Part shown: in pieces, positions 16,687 to 25,629 of the stretch
Position numbering within the stretch: position 1 is the first letter of the stretch
How the letters are laid out: the number at the start of each line of letters is the position of its first letter
Source: an uncultured Lachnospiraceae bacterium
GTDB taxonomy: Bacteria > Bacillota > Clostridia > Lachnospirales > Lachnospiraceae
Direction of reading: 5' to 3'
Assembly: GCA_905235745.1 (NCBI GenBank)
Contig: CAJOMN010000015.1
Coordinates: forward strand, 1 to 64,000
DNA length: 64,000 nucleotides
Notes under the pieces: model-generated
Told to the model about the DNA's origin: nothing
The model's input: only the letters and a program-made list of their open reading frames with translations
Databases searched by the model: none
Program-made: the position numbers and the translations under genes

Positions 16687-19600
16687 ATGAAAAAAAGAGA
16701 TGACATTAACAAGATACTGATAATAGGGAGCGGACCTATCATCATCGGTCAGGCGTGCGAGTTCGATTATTCGGGAACGCAGGCGTGCAAGGCGCTCAAA
16801 AAGCTCGGATATGAGATAGTGCTTGTCAATTCCAATCCCGCTACGATCATGACCGACCCGGCAACAGCCGATGTTACATATATAGAGCCGCTTAACGTCG
16901 AAAGGCTGACCCAGATAATCGAGAAAGAGCGCCCCGACGGACTGCTGCCGAACCTCGGCGGACAGACCGGTCTGAATCTGTGCTCCGAACTGTACAAGAC
17001 GGGAGTGCTCGATAAATACGGAGTACAGGTAATAGGAGTCAGACCCGAAGCGATAGAACGCGGGGAGGACAGGATCGAATTCAAGAATCTCATGAACTCC
17101 CTCGGGATCGAAATGGCAAGGTCCGAGGTGGCATACTCTGTCGATGAAGCGCTTGCCATCGCCGACAGGCTCGGTTATCCGGTCGTACTGCGTCCCGCAT
17201 ATACAATGGGCGGCTCGGGCGGAGGACTCGTATATAACGTTGAAGAACTGAAGACCGTATGTGAACGCGGACTTGCCGCATCCCTTGTCGGCCAGGTTCT
17301 TGTCGAGGAATCGGTTCTCGGCTGGGAGGAGCTTGAGCTTGAAGTAGTAAGGGATTCAAGCGGCAAGATGATAACCGTATGCTTTATCGAGAATATCGAT
17401 CCTCTCGGAGTACATACCGGAGACAGCTTCTGCTCGGCTCCGATGCTTACGATACCGGAGGACGTTCAGGCCGAGCTTCAGCGCCAGGCATACAGGATAG
17501 TCGATGCGATAGAAGTCATCGGAGGAACCAATGTCCAGTTCGCAAGAAACACACAGGACGGCAGGATCATAGTTATCGAGATCAATCCGAGAACCTCCCG
17601 ATCTTCGGCGCTTGCTTCGAAGGCGACGGGATTTCCCATTGCGCTTGTATCCGCGATGCTTGCGGCAGGTCTTGATCTGTGCGACATACCTTGCGGTAAG
17701 TACGGCTCCCTTGACAAATATGTTCCCGACGGAGATTACGTTGTCATCAAGTTTGCGAGATGGGCATTCGAGAAGTTCAAGGGTGCCGAAGACAAGCTCG
17801 GTACGCAGATGCGTGCGGTCGGCGAGGTAATGTCGATCGGCAAGACATACAAGGAAGCCTTCCAGAAGGCGATACGTTCGCTTGAGATCGGGCGTTACGG
17901 ACTTGGCGGAGCCAGGAACTTTGCGGATCTTCCCCTTGAGGATCTGATGAATATGCTCCATACTCCTTCAAGCGAGAGGCAGTTCATCATGTATGAAGCC
18001 ATCCGAAAGGGTGCCGGTCTTGACGAACTGTATGATATTACCAGGATCAAACCATACTTCCTCGAACAGATGAAGGAACTTGTCGATGAAGAGGAAGCCC
18101 TCAGGAAATATAAAGGAAGCGTACCTCCAGCCGAAGTACTCGGGCAGGCCAAGAAGGACGGATTTGCCGACAGATATCTTGCAGGTCTTCTCGATGTATC
18201 GGAGGATGAGATAAGAGATGCCAGGATAAAGGCGGGTATCATAGAGGAATGGGAAGGCGTTCATGTCAGCGGAACAGAGGACAGCGCTTATTATTACAGT
18301 TCATATAACATTACGAAGCCTTCGACGGTAAGCGACAGACAGAAGATCATGATCCTCGGCGGCGGCCCCAACAGGATAGGCCAGGGTATCGAATTTGATT
18401 ATTGCTGCGTTCATGCAGCAATGGCTCTCAAGGAGCTCGGATTCGAGACGATCATCGTCAACTGTAATCCCGAAACTGTCTCGACCGATTACGATACTTC
18501 CGACAAGCTCTATTTTGAGCCGCTGACACTCGAGGATGTCCTGTCTATTCATGAAAAGGAAAAGCCTGTCGGAGTGATAGCGCAGTTCGGAGGACAGACG
18601 CCTCTTAATCTTGCGGCGGATCTTAAGCGTAACGGAGTCAACATTCTCGGTACGACTCCGGAGACGATAGATATGGCAGAGGATCGCGACCAGTTCCGCG
18701 CCATGATGGATAAGCTCGGGATACCGATGCCCGAATCCGGAATGGCTGTAACGGTCGATGACGCGCTTGCCATCGCGGCCAAGATCGGATATCCGGTAAT
18801 GGTGCGCCCGAGCTATGTTCTCGGTGGACGCGGAATGGAAGTCGTGCATGACGACGAGCACATGAAGGTATACATGGCTGCTGCGGTCGGAGTCACTCCG
18901 GATCGTCCGATACTGATTGACAGATTCCTGAACAACGCGCTTGAATGTGAGGCCGATGCGATATCCGACGGAGAGAATGTCTTCGTTCCTGCCGTTATGG
19001 AGCATATAGAGCTTGCGGGCATTCATTCCGGTGACAGTGCATGCGTACTGCCTTCGAAGAACATATCAGACAGGAATGTGGAGATCATCAAGGAATATAC
19101 CCGTAAGATCGCCCGGGAAATGAACGTGCGCGGTCTTATGAACATGCAGTATGCGATAGAAAATGATACGGTGTTTGTTCTGGAAGCCAATCCGAGAGCG
19201 TCACGCACGGTTCCTCTTGTATCGAAGGTATGCAATATAGGGATGGTTCCGCTTGCCACGCAGATCATAACGATGCCGATAACCGGAAGACCGTCTCCGG
19301 TTCCCGATCTTCGCGAAAAGAGGTTTAACCACTGCGGTGTCAAGGAAGCCGTATTCCCGTTCAATATGTTCCAGGAGGTGGATCCGCTGCTTGGCCCCGA
19401 AATGAGGTCTACAGGCGAAGTCCTCGGCATAGCGGATGATTTTGGCGAAGCCTTCTTCAAAGCCGAAGAGGCAACGCAGACAGCGCTCCCGCTTGAGGGC
19501 ACGGTACTGATCTCGGTCAACGACAGGGATAAATCGGAGCTTGTTGAAGTGGCAAGAGGATTTGACGAGTGCGGCTTTAAGATAATCGCGACCGGCGGAA

Positions 19601-19899
19601 CATATGATATGATAGCAGCCGCGGGTATACCTGCCAAGAAGATATTTAAGCTCCAGCAGGGCCGCCCGAATGTACTCGATGTGATCACGAACAATGAGGT
19701 TTCCATCGTTATCAATACGCCCGATGACAAGAAGGGCGCCATGGATGATTCCTATATCAGAAAGGGCGTTATCAGGGCGCGTATCCCGTATGTCACGACA
19801 ATGGCTGCCGCCAAGGCCAGTCTTGCCGGGATAAAGGCAAGGCAGAAGGGCAGCGGCGGTGTCAAATCGCTTCAGAAATATCATGCGGAGATAAGCTGA
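16687..19899 (+). CDS. carB: Carbamoyl-phosphate synthase large subunit
   Basis: 1070 residues, the usual length. CarB makes carbamoyl phosphate from bicarbonate, ammonia (from the CarA glutaminase) and two ATP, for arginine and pyrimidine synthesis. Two homologous ATP-grasp halves are clear: the first opens ILIIGSGPIIIGQACEFDYS with the metal site EINPRTSRSS; the second opens MILGGGPNRIGQGIEFDYC with LEANPRASRTVPL. The allosteric MGS-like domain occupies the last 130 residues (IATGGTYDMIAAAGIPAKK). carA is not adjacent, and the gene follows a transporter instead. serS follows after 17 bases with a good AAAGGAG, so carB and serS are probably cotranscribed. Confidence 0.97.
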   Translation: MKKRDDINKILIIGSGPIIIGQACEFDYSGTQACKALKKLGYEIVLVNSNPATIMTDPATADVTYIEPLNVERLTQIIEKERPDGLLPNLGGQTGLNLCSELYKTGVLDKYGVQVIGVRPEAIERGEDRIEFKNLMNSLGIEMARSEVAYSVDEALAIADRLGYPVVLRPAYTMGGSGGGLVYNVEELKTVCERGLAASLVGQVLVEESVLGWEELELEVVRDSSGKMITVCFIENIDPLGVHTGDSFCSAPMLTIPEDVQAELQRQAYRIVDAIEVIGGTNVQFARNTQDGRIIVIEINPRTSRSSALASKATGFPIALVSAMLAAGLDLCDIPCGKYGSLDKYVPDGDYVVIKFARWAFEKFKGAEDKLGTQMRAVGEVMSIGKTYKEAFQKAIRSLEIGRYGLGGARNFADLPLEDLMNMLHTPSSERQFIMYEAIRKGAGLDELYDITRIKPYFLEQMKELVDEEEALRKYKGSVPPAEVLGQAKKDGFADRYLAGLLDVSEDEIRDARIKAGIIEEWEGVHVSGTEDSAYYYSSYNITKPSTVSDRQKIMILGGGPNRIGQGIEFDYCCVHAAMALKELGFETIIVNCNPETVSTDYDTSDKLYFEPLTLEDVLSIHEKEKPVGVIAQFGGQTPLNLAADLKRNGVNILGTTPETIDMAEDRDQFRAMMDKLGIPMPESGMAVTVDDALAIAAKIGYPVMVRPSYVLGGRGMEVVHDDEHMKVYMAAAVGVTPDRPILIDRFLNNALECEADAISDGENVFVPAVMEHIELAGIHSGDSACVLPSKNISDRNVEIIKEYTRKIAREMNVRGLMNMQYAIENDTVFVLEANPRASRTVPLVSKVCNIGMVPLATQIITMPITGRPSPVPDLREKRFNHCGVKEAVFPFNMFQEVDPLLGPEMRSTGEVLGIADDFGEAFFKAEEATQTALPLEGTVLISVNDRDKSELVEVARGFDECGFKIIATGGTYDMIAAAGIPAKKIFKLQQGRPNVLDVITNNEVSIVINTPDDKKGAMDDSYIRKGVIRARIPYVTTMAAAKASLAGIKARQKGSGGVKSLQKYHAEIS

Positions 19900-19916
19900 A
19901 AAGGAGAACACAGATC

Positions 19917-21203
19917 ATGCTGGACATGAAATTCCTCCGGGAGAATCCGGATATTGTCAAACAGAATATCAAGAACAAATTTCAGGACGAAAAGCTTCCG
20001 CTTGTCGATAAGGTGATCGAACTGGATGACAAGCGCCGCAAGATGCAGCAGGAGGCAGATGACCTTCGCAACAGGAAGAATGTATTGTCCAAACAGATCG
20101 GCTCCCTTATGAAAGAGGGCAGGAAGGAAGAGGCCGATAAGATCAAGGCGGAGGTGGCAAAGGATGCCGAGCGCCTTGCCGAACTTGAAAGCTCTGAAGG
20201 ACCCATCGCGGAAGAGATACAGAAGATCATGTATACCATTCCGAATATCATCGACAAGAGTGTTCCGATCGGAAGAGATGATACGGAAAATGTCGAGGTC
20301 ACAAAGTACGGCGATCCTGTAGTGCCCGATTATGAGATACCTTACCACACCCGGATAATGGAAAGCTTTGACGGGATCGATCTTGATGCCGCGGGAAGAG
20401 TTGCGGGAAACGGGTTCTACTATCTGATGGGAGACATTGCAAGGCTTCATTCTTCGATCATAAGCTACGCAAGGGATTTTATGATCGACCGCGGATTTAC
20501 ATACTGTGTACCGCCTTTTATGATCAGGAGCAATGTTGTTACCGGCGTTATGAGCTTTGCCGAGATGGACGCCATGATGTACAAGATCGAGGGAGAGGAT
20601 CTGTACCTGATCGGTACGAGTGAGCATTCGATGATCGGCAAGTTCATCGATCAGATACTCGATGAGGATACTCTTCCGAAGACGCTTACGAGCTACAGTC
20701 CGTGCTTCCGCAAGGAGAAGGGCGCCCATGGGCTAGAGGAGCGCGGCGTATATCGAATACATCAGTTTGAGAAGCAGGAGATGATCGTCGTATGCAGGCC
20801 CGAAGACAGCCCCATGTGGTTCGACAGGCTGTGGCAGAACACGGTCGATCTGTTCCGCTCAATGGACATACCTGTGCGCACGCTTGAGTGCTGCTCGGGC
20901 GATCTTGCCGACCTGAAGGTAAAATCATACGATGTGGAAGCATGGTCACCGAGACAGAAGAAGTATTTCGAGGTCGGAAGCTGCTCGAACCTGGGAGACG
21001 CCCAGGCAAGAAGACTTCGCATCAGAGTTAACGGCAAGGATGGCAAGTACTTTGCCCACACGCTCAACAATACTGTTGTTGCACCGCCGCGTATGCTGAT
21101 CGCATTCCTCGAGAATAATCTTGGCGAAGACGGCAGCGTGAATATACCGGAAGTCCTGCGGCCTTACATGGGCGGGACGGAGAAACTTATTCCGAAGCAT
21201 TAG
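19917..21203 (+). CDS. serS: Seryl-tRNA synthetase
   Basis: 428 residues, standard length. Charges tRNA-Ser with serine in the cytoplasm. The N-terminal coiled-coil arm that grips the tRNA long variable arm is visible (about residues 30-100, rich in Lys, Glu and Arg). The class II core follows: motif 2 at FRKEKGAHGLEERGVYRIHQF and motif 3 near the end, PPRMLIAFLENN. YLIGTSEHSMIG corresponds to the TxE serine-binding loop. A good AAAGGAGAA precedes the ATG. The 17-base gap to carB leaves no room for a T-box leader, so regulation must come from further upstream. Confidence 0.97.
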   Translation: MLDMKFLRENPDIVKQNIKNKFQDEKLPLVDKVIELDDKRRKMQQEADDLRNRKNVLSKQIGSLMKEGRKEEADKIKAEVAKDAERLAELESSEGPIAEEIQKIMYTIPNIIDKSVPIGRDDTENVEVTKYGDPVVPDYEIPYHTRIMESFDGIDLDAAGRVAGNGFYYLMGDIARLHSSIISYARDFMIDRGFTYCVPPFMIRSNVVTGVMSFAEMDAMMYKIEGEDLYLIGTSEHSMIGKFIDQILDEDTLPKTLTSYSPCFRKEKGAHGLEERGVYRIHQFEKQEMIVVCRPEDSPMWFDRLWQNTVDLFRSMDIPVRTLECCSGDLADLKVKSYDVEAWSPRQKKYFEVGSCSNLGDAQARRLRIRVNGKDGKYFAHTLNNTVVAPPRMLIAFLENNLGEDGSVNIPEVLRPYMGGTEKLIPKH

Positions 21204-21218
21204 TGTCAGGAGGTATCT

Positions 21219-22142
21219 GTGGAAGGACAGGAAAGAAGGCTTGCGGTGCTTATCGACGCCGAGAATATATCCACAAAATATGTGAAGGTTATACTCGACG
21301 AGATCAGTAATTACGGCATCGCAACATATAAACGTGCATACGGGGACTGGAGCAATCCGATCCTAAAAGGATGGAAGGAAGAGGTTCTTCGTAATTCCAT
21401 CACGACAATGCAGACGTACAGCTATACCCAGGGCAAGAATTCAACGGATTCGGCTATGATAATCGATGCCATGGATATATTGTATTCGGGTAACGTTGAC
21501 GGATTCTGCATTGTAAGCTCGGACAGTGATTTTACGCGGCTGGCGTCAAGACTGCGCGAGGCGGGAATGCTTGTTGTCGGAATGGGCGAAAAGAAGACCG
21601 TCGAGGCGTTTCGAACGAGCTGTACGATGTTCAAGTATCTGGAGGTTCTTGCGGCGGATGATGAGTCGCAATCCGATATTTCGCGCGAGGATGTCGAGGA
21701 GACTATCCTCAAGATCCTGATCGACAACGAGGCAAACGACCGTGAGACAACGGTGGGGGAACTCGGGAACAAGCTTTCGAACAGGCATGCGGATTTTGAT
21801 GTCCGCAACTACGGCTATTCAAAGCTGTCAAAGTTCCTTGAGAGCATAAAGGGACTGACCCTGACACAGCACGGGAATTCGATAACGGTCACCCGCAAGG
21901 AAAGCGAGGTCTCCAAGGATGAGATCGTGGGATTTGTCAAGGATACGCTGAAGAAAGCCGATGACAACACGATGAGTCTTCCCGAACTGAAACAGAAGAT
22001 AGAAAAGAAATATCCCGCGTTTAAGATCAGCGATTACCAGTACAGCAGATTTTCGCAGTTTGTCAAAGAAATGGATTCTCTTGCCGTGAAGAACAATACT
22101 GTCAAGCTCAAGAACTCCGGAACAAAGAACAGGAGAAAATAA
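21219..22142 (+). CDS. NYN-domain nuclease-like protein with two LOTUS/OST-HTH domains
   Basis: 307 residues from GTG 21219, preceded by AGGAGG. The N-terminal NYN (PIN-like) domain has the expected acidic residues: AVLIDAENIS, NSTDSAMIIDAMDI and IVSSDSDFTRL, followed by GMGEKKTVEAFRTSC. These would bind a metal for RNA cleavage. Two winged-helix OST-HTH/LOTUS domains follow, at about 165-235 and 245-302 (VGELGNKLSNRHADFDVRNY and LPELKQKIEKKYPAFKISDY). The combination is known in the LabA/Limkain-b1-like family and is thought to act in RNA metabolism. It overlaps the next gene by one base (TAATG). Confidence 0.85.
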   Translation: MEGQERRLAVLIDAENISTKYVKVILDEISNYGIATYKRAYGDWSNPILKGWKEEVLRNSITTMQTYSYTQGKNSTDSAMIIDAMDILYSGNVDGFCIVSSDSDFTRLASRLREAGMLVVGMGEKKTVEAFRTSCTMFKYLEVLAADDESQSDISREDVEETILKILIDNEANDRETTVGELGNKLSNRHADFDVRNYGYSKLSKFLESIKGLTLTQHGNSITVTRKESEVSKDEIVGFVKDTLKKADDNTMSLPELKQKIEKKYPAFKISDYQYSRFSQFVKEMDSLAVKNNTVKLKNSGTKNRRK

Positions 22143-23335
22143 TGAACATATCAATCCTCGGTGCCGGCTCCATCGCCGGAGTCATGGCAACAACACTGCA
22201 GCCCCTTAAGGATGTGACCTGTTATGCGGTTGCCGCCCGTGATCAGAACCGGGCGCAGGTGTTTGCGGATAAGTACGGTTTCGTGAAGGCATACGGCTCA
22301 TACAAGGACATGCTTGAGGATCCGGAGGTTGAGCTCGTATATATCGCAACTCCGCATTCACATCACTATGAACATATCAGAATGTGCCTTGATCACGGAA
22401 AACACGTTCTGTGCGAAAAAGCTTTTACCGCCAATGCCAAACAGGCGGAGGAGGTAATGCGGCTTGCCGAGTCCAAGGGACTTCTGCTTACGGAGGCCAT
22501 ATGGACGCGTTATATGCCTATGGCGGAGAAGATCAGGGAGGTTGTAAATTCCGGCATCATAGGCAGACCCACAACCCTTTCGGCCAATCTCGGATATCCG
22601 CTTGAGCATGTGGAAAGACTGGTAAAGCCTGCACTTTGCGGCGGAGCACTGCTTGATCTTGGCGTGTATGTGCTTAATTTTGCGTCTATTGTATTCGGAG
22701 ATGAGATAGACAGCATGGCTGCGAACTGCGTCAGATATCATTCGGGCGTGGATTCCCAGGAGACTATCATGCTCTCCTACAAGGACGGCAGAATGGCAAC
22801 GCTTTACGCGACTATGCTCGCCCAGACCGACAGAAGAGGTATCATCAGCGGAACAAACGGATACATTGAAGTTGACAATATCAACAATTTTGAGGCGATG
22901 AGAGTGTATAACCTTGAGCGGAGGGTAGTTGCGGAATACGCGGCCCCGATGCAGGTGACGGGCTACGAATACGAAGTTATGTCGGCTATGCGTGCGATAC
23001 AGGAAGGTATGATCGAGTGCCCCGAAATGCCCCACGCAGAAACGCTGTTTATGATGCAGCTCATGGATAATATAAGAGCCGCATGGAATATAAAATTCCC
23101 GTATGAAGTTGAGAGACTTGAAGAGGATCCGGAAGAAGATCCGGTTGTAACGGCGAGAAAAGAAGCCGAAAGAAAGCGTGCCGAAGAGGCAAAGCGTGCG
23201 GCAGAGGAAGCGGCGAAAAAGACGGAAGAAGCCAAGAAAAGGGCTGAAGAGAAGAAGGCGGAGGAGGATGCCGCCAAGGAAGAAGCCCAAAAGGAGCTCG
23301 ATACGCCTACGGATCCCGATGATTTTGAAGAGTGA
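22142..23335 (+). CDS. Gfo/Idh/MocA-family NAD(P)-dependent oxidoreductase with a charged helical tail
   Basis: 397 residues. The Rossmann motif is ILGAGSIAGVMATTL, and the family segment after the third strand is LCEKAFTANAKQAEEVM, where the usual EKP is EKA. ALLDLGVYVLNFASIVFG belongs to the C-terminal alpha/beta domain. Family members oxidise or reduce sugars and related cyclic compounds; substrate not evident. The catalytic part ends near residue 330. The remaining 65 or so residues are almost entirely Glu, Lys, Ala and Arg, a predicted long single helix or coiled coil that is unusual for this family. Translationally coupled to the NYN gene by a TAATG overlap. Confidence 0.85.
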   Translation: MNISILGAGSIAGVMATTLQPLKDVTCYAVAARDQNRAQVFADKYGFVKAYGSYKDMLEDPEVELVYIATPHSHHYEHIRMCLDHGKHVLCEKAFTANAKQAEEVMRLAESKGLLLTEAIWTRYMPMAEKIREVVNSGIIGRPTTLSANLGYPLEHVERLVKPALCGGALLDLGVYVLNFASIVFGDEIDSMAANCVRYHSGVDSQETIMLSYKDGRMATLYATMLAQTDRRGIISGTNGYIEVDNINNFEAMRVYNLERRVVAEYAAPMQVTGYEYEVMSAMRAIQEGMIECPEMPHAETLFMMQLMDNIRAAWNIKFPYEVERLEEDPEEDPVVTARKEAERKRAEEAKRAAEEAAKKTEEAKKRAEEKKAEEDAAKEEAQKELDTPTDPDDFEE

Positions 23336-23350
23336 AGATGAAAATAAATA

Positions 23351-23379
23351 TTGACACTTGACTGAAATCCGCATAGAAT
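23351..23379 (+). promoter_or_regulatory. Strong promoter for rpsT
   Basis: A perfect TTGACA (23351-23356), a 17-base spacer and TAGAAT (23374-23379). The resulting leader of about 80 bases contains a GCCGAT/ATCGGC stem (about 23395-23425) before the AGGAGGTGA ribosome-binding site. That stem is a possible site for S20 feedback, which is inference only. Confidence 0.75.
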
Positions 23380-23464
23380 ATACGAGTGTGCGTTGCCGAT
23401 CATATTATTCGTGTCTCATATCGGCATGCTCATTCGTCGAATAAATTTGACAGGAGGTGAGATC

Positions 23465-23728
23465 GTGGCTAATATCAAATCCGCAAAAAAGAGAATTCTT
23501 GTTATCAATACCAAGACTGAGCGTAACAAATCGATCAGGTCAAAGGTTAAGACATATGTTAAGAAAGTATATCAGGCGATAGAATCGGGCGATAAGGCTG
23601 CCGCCGAGGAAGCGTTAAGAGCTGCTACAAGCGAGCTTAGCAGAGCCGGTTCAAAGGGTGTCTACCACAAGAATACAGTTTCAAGAAAGATTTCGCGTCT
23701 TTCTGCCGCTGTTAACAAGATGGCATGA
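23465..23728 (+). CDS. rpsT: 30S ribosomal protein S20
   Basis: 87 residues from GTG 23465, placed by the perfect AGGAGGTGA just before it; the frame is open upstream but those codons are leader. The sequence begins (M)ANIKSAKKRILVINTKTERN, as S20 proteins do, and is a lysine-rich helical bundle that binds 16S rRNA early in small-subunit assembly. GSKGVYHKNTVSRKISRL is the conserved C-terminal rRNA-binding part. It is a single-gene unit with its own promoter and an intrinsic terminator 25 bases after the stop. Confidence 0.97.
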   Translation: MANIKSAKKRILVINTKTERNKSIRSKVKTYVKKVYQAIESGDKAAAEEALRAATSELSRAGSKGVYHKNTVSRKISRLSAAVNKMA

Positions 23729-23752
23729 TCAAATGATAATATTGCACTGAAG

Positions 23753-23787
23753 GAGATACTCATACCGTCATGTGAGTGTCTCTTTTT
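23753..23787 (+). terminator. Intrinsic terminator of rpsT
   Basis: GAGATACTCA (23753-23762) pairs with TGAGTGTCTC (23773-23782) through a 10-base loop, with one G-U pair, and is followed directly by TTTTT. It sits between rpsT and lepA. Confidence 0.9.
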
Positions 23788-23811
23788 AAGTTTTCAATGA
23801 TTACCCGAAAA

Positions 23812-25617
23812 ATGGACAGACAACACATCAGAAATTTTTGTATCATCGCACATATCGATCACGGAAAATCAACACTCGCAGACCGCATCATAGAAAAGAC
23901 GGGACTTCTGACACAGCGTGAGATGCAGGAGCAGGTGCTTGACAATATGGATCTGGAGCGCGAGAGGGGCATTACAATCAAATCCCAGGCGGTCAGAACC
24001 ATTTACAAGGCACGAAACGGTGAGGAGTATACATTTAACCTCATCGATACACCGGGGCATGTTGATTTTAACTATGAGGTTTCAAGGAGCCTTGCTGCAT
24101 GCGACGGGGCTATTCTTGTGGTTGATGCGGCGCAGGGAATAGAAGCGCAGACGCTTGCGAATGTCTATCTGGCGCTTGACCACGATCTTGATGTATTTCC
24201 GGTTATCAACAAAATAGATCTTCCTTCGGCTGATCCCGACAGGGTCATTAACGAAATAGAGGATGTCATAGGGATAGAGGCGATGGACGCCCCGAGAATA
24301 TCCGCGAAGATGGGGATAGGAATAGATGATGTTCTCGAAGCTGTTGTAAGCAGGATCCCCGCTCCCACGGGAGATGAAGATGCGCCGCTTCGAGCGCTTA
24401 TATTCGATTCCCTGTATGACCCGTATAAGGGAGTGATCGTTTTCTTCCGGATAATGGACGGAAGAGTCCGACGGGGTACGAAGATACGGATGATGGCGAC
24501 GGGGGCGACCGCGGAGGTTGTCGAGGTCGGGACATTCGGTGCCGGACAGTTCATACCCTGTGATGAATTGTCTGCCGGTATGGTAGGATATCTGACCGCA
24601 TCCATTAAAAATGTCAGGGATACTATGGTCGGAGACACTATAACAGACGATGACGATCCGTGTCCGCAGGCTCTTCCCGGATACAAGAAGGTTCAGTCTA
24701 TGGTCTTTTGCGGAATGTATCCCGCGGATGGAGCAAGGTATCCGGATCTTCGCGATGCTCTTGAAAAGCTGCAGCTCAACGATGCTTCGCTGGGTTATGA
24801 GCCCGAAACGAGCGTGGCGCTCGGATTCGGATTCAGGTGCGGATTCCTGGGGCTGTTGCACCTCGAGATAGTAGAGGAGAGGCTTGAGAGGGAATACGGT
24901 CTTGACCTTGTAACAACGGCTCCGAGCGTTGTGTATAAAGTGTATACTACCGCCGGTGAGGTCATCGATCTGACGAACCCGACCAATCTTCCGGATCCGT
25001 CGGAGATAGAACATATGGAAGAACCTGTTGTATCTGCCGAGATAATGGTAACGAAGGATTATGTCGGCCCTATCATGGAATTGTGTCAGGGACGGCGCGG
25101 AAGATATATCTCGATGGAGTACATTGAGGAGACGAGGGCGCTCCTGAAATATGAGCTTCCGCTCAATGAGATAATATATGATTTTTTCGATGCGCTAAAA
25201 TCACGGTCGAAGGGTTACGCTTCCTTTGACTACGAACTGAAGGGCTATGAACCTTCAAAGCTTGTAAAGCTTGATATACTGGTCAATCATGAAGAGGTTG
25301 ACGCGCTGTCGTTCATAGTGCACGCGGACAGTGCATACGAGCGCGGGCGCAAGATGTGTGAAAAGCTCAAAGATGAGATCCCGAGACATTTATTCGAGAT
25401 CCCGATACAGGCTGCCATAGGCGGCAAGATAATCGCAAGGGAAACCGTTAAGGCAATGCGCAAGGATGTGCTTGCGAAGTGTTACGGCGGCGATATCACC
25501 AGAAAGAAAAAACTGCTCGAAAAGCAGAAAGAGGGTAAAAAGCGTATGCGCCAGATAGGAAACGTTGAGATACCCCAGAAGGCTTTTATGAGCGTACTTA
25601 AATTAGACGATACATAG
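23812..25617 (+). CDS. lepA: Elongation factor 4 (LepA) GTPase
   Basis: 601 residues from ATG 23812 ([20 protein letters not shown]), the usual length. Upstream in-frame starts fall in or against the rpsT terminator; ATG 23797 is a possible alternative, and neither has a clear ribosome-binding site. G-domain motifs: [10 protein letters not shown] (G1), the ERGITIKSQ switch I region, DTPGHVDF (G3) and NKIDLP (G4). EF-G-like domains follow, and the LepA-specific C-terminus is complete ([20 protein letters not shown]). LepA acts on the ribosome during initiation or translocation under stress. hemW follows 12 bases later, a common lepA-hemW pairing in Firmicutes. Confidence 0.96.
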   Translation: MDRQHIRNFCIIAHIDHGKSTLADRIIEKTGLLTQREMQEQVLDNMDLERERGITIKSQAVRTIYKARNGEEYTFNLIDTPGHVDFNYEVSRSLAACDGAILVVDAAQGIEAQTLANVYLALDHDLDVFPVINKIDLPSADPDRVINEIEDVIGIEAMDAPRISAKMGIGIDDVLEAVVSRIPAPTGDEDAPLRALIFDSLYDPYKGVIVFFRIMDGRVRRGTKIRMMATGATAEVVEVGTFGAGQFIPCDELSAGMVGYLTASIKNVRDTMVGDTITDDDDPCPQALPGYKKVQSMVFCGMYPADGARYPDLRDALEKLQLNDASLGYEPETSVALGFGFRCGFLGLLHLEIVEERLEREYGLDLVTTAPSVVYKVYTTAGEVIDLTNPTNLPDPSEIEHMEEPVVSAEIMVTKDYVGPIMELCQGRRGRYISMEYIEETRALLKYELPLNEIIYDFFDALKSRSKGYASFDYELKGYEPSKLVKLDILVNHEEVDALSFIVHADSAYERGRKMCEKLKDEIPRHLFEIPIQAAIGGKIIARETVKAMRKDVLAKCYGGDITRKKKLLEKQKEGKKRMRQIGNVEIPQKAFMSVLKLDDT

Positions 25618-25629
25618 ACAGGTAGTTAT

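Noticed and set aside
22358-23374. 338-codon antisense frame opposite the oxidoreductase
   Set aside because: It begins as Phe/Leu/Arg runs, which are simply the complement of the Glu/Lys/Ala-rich tail, and shows no domain.
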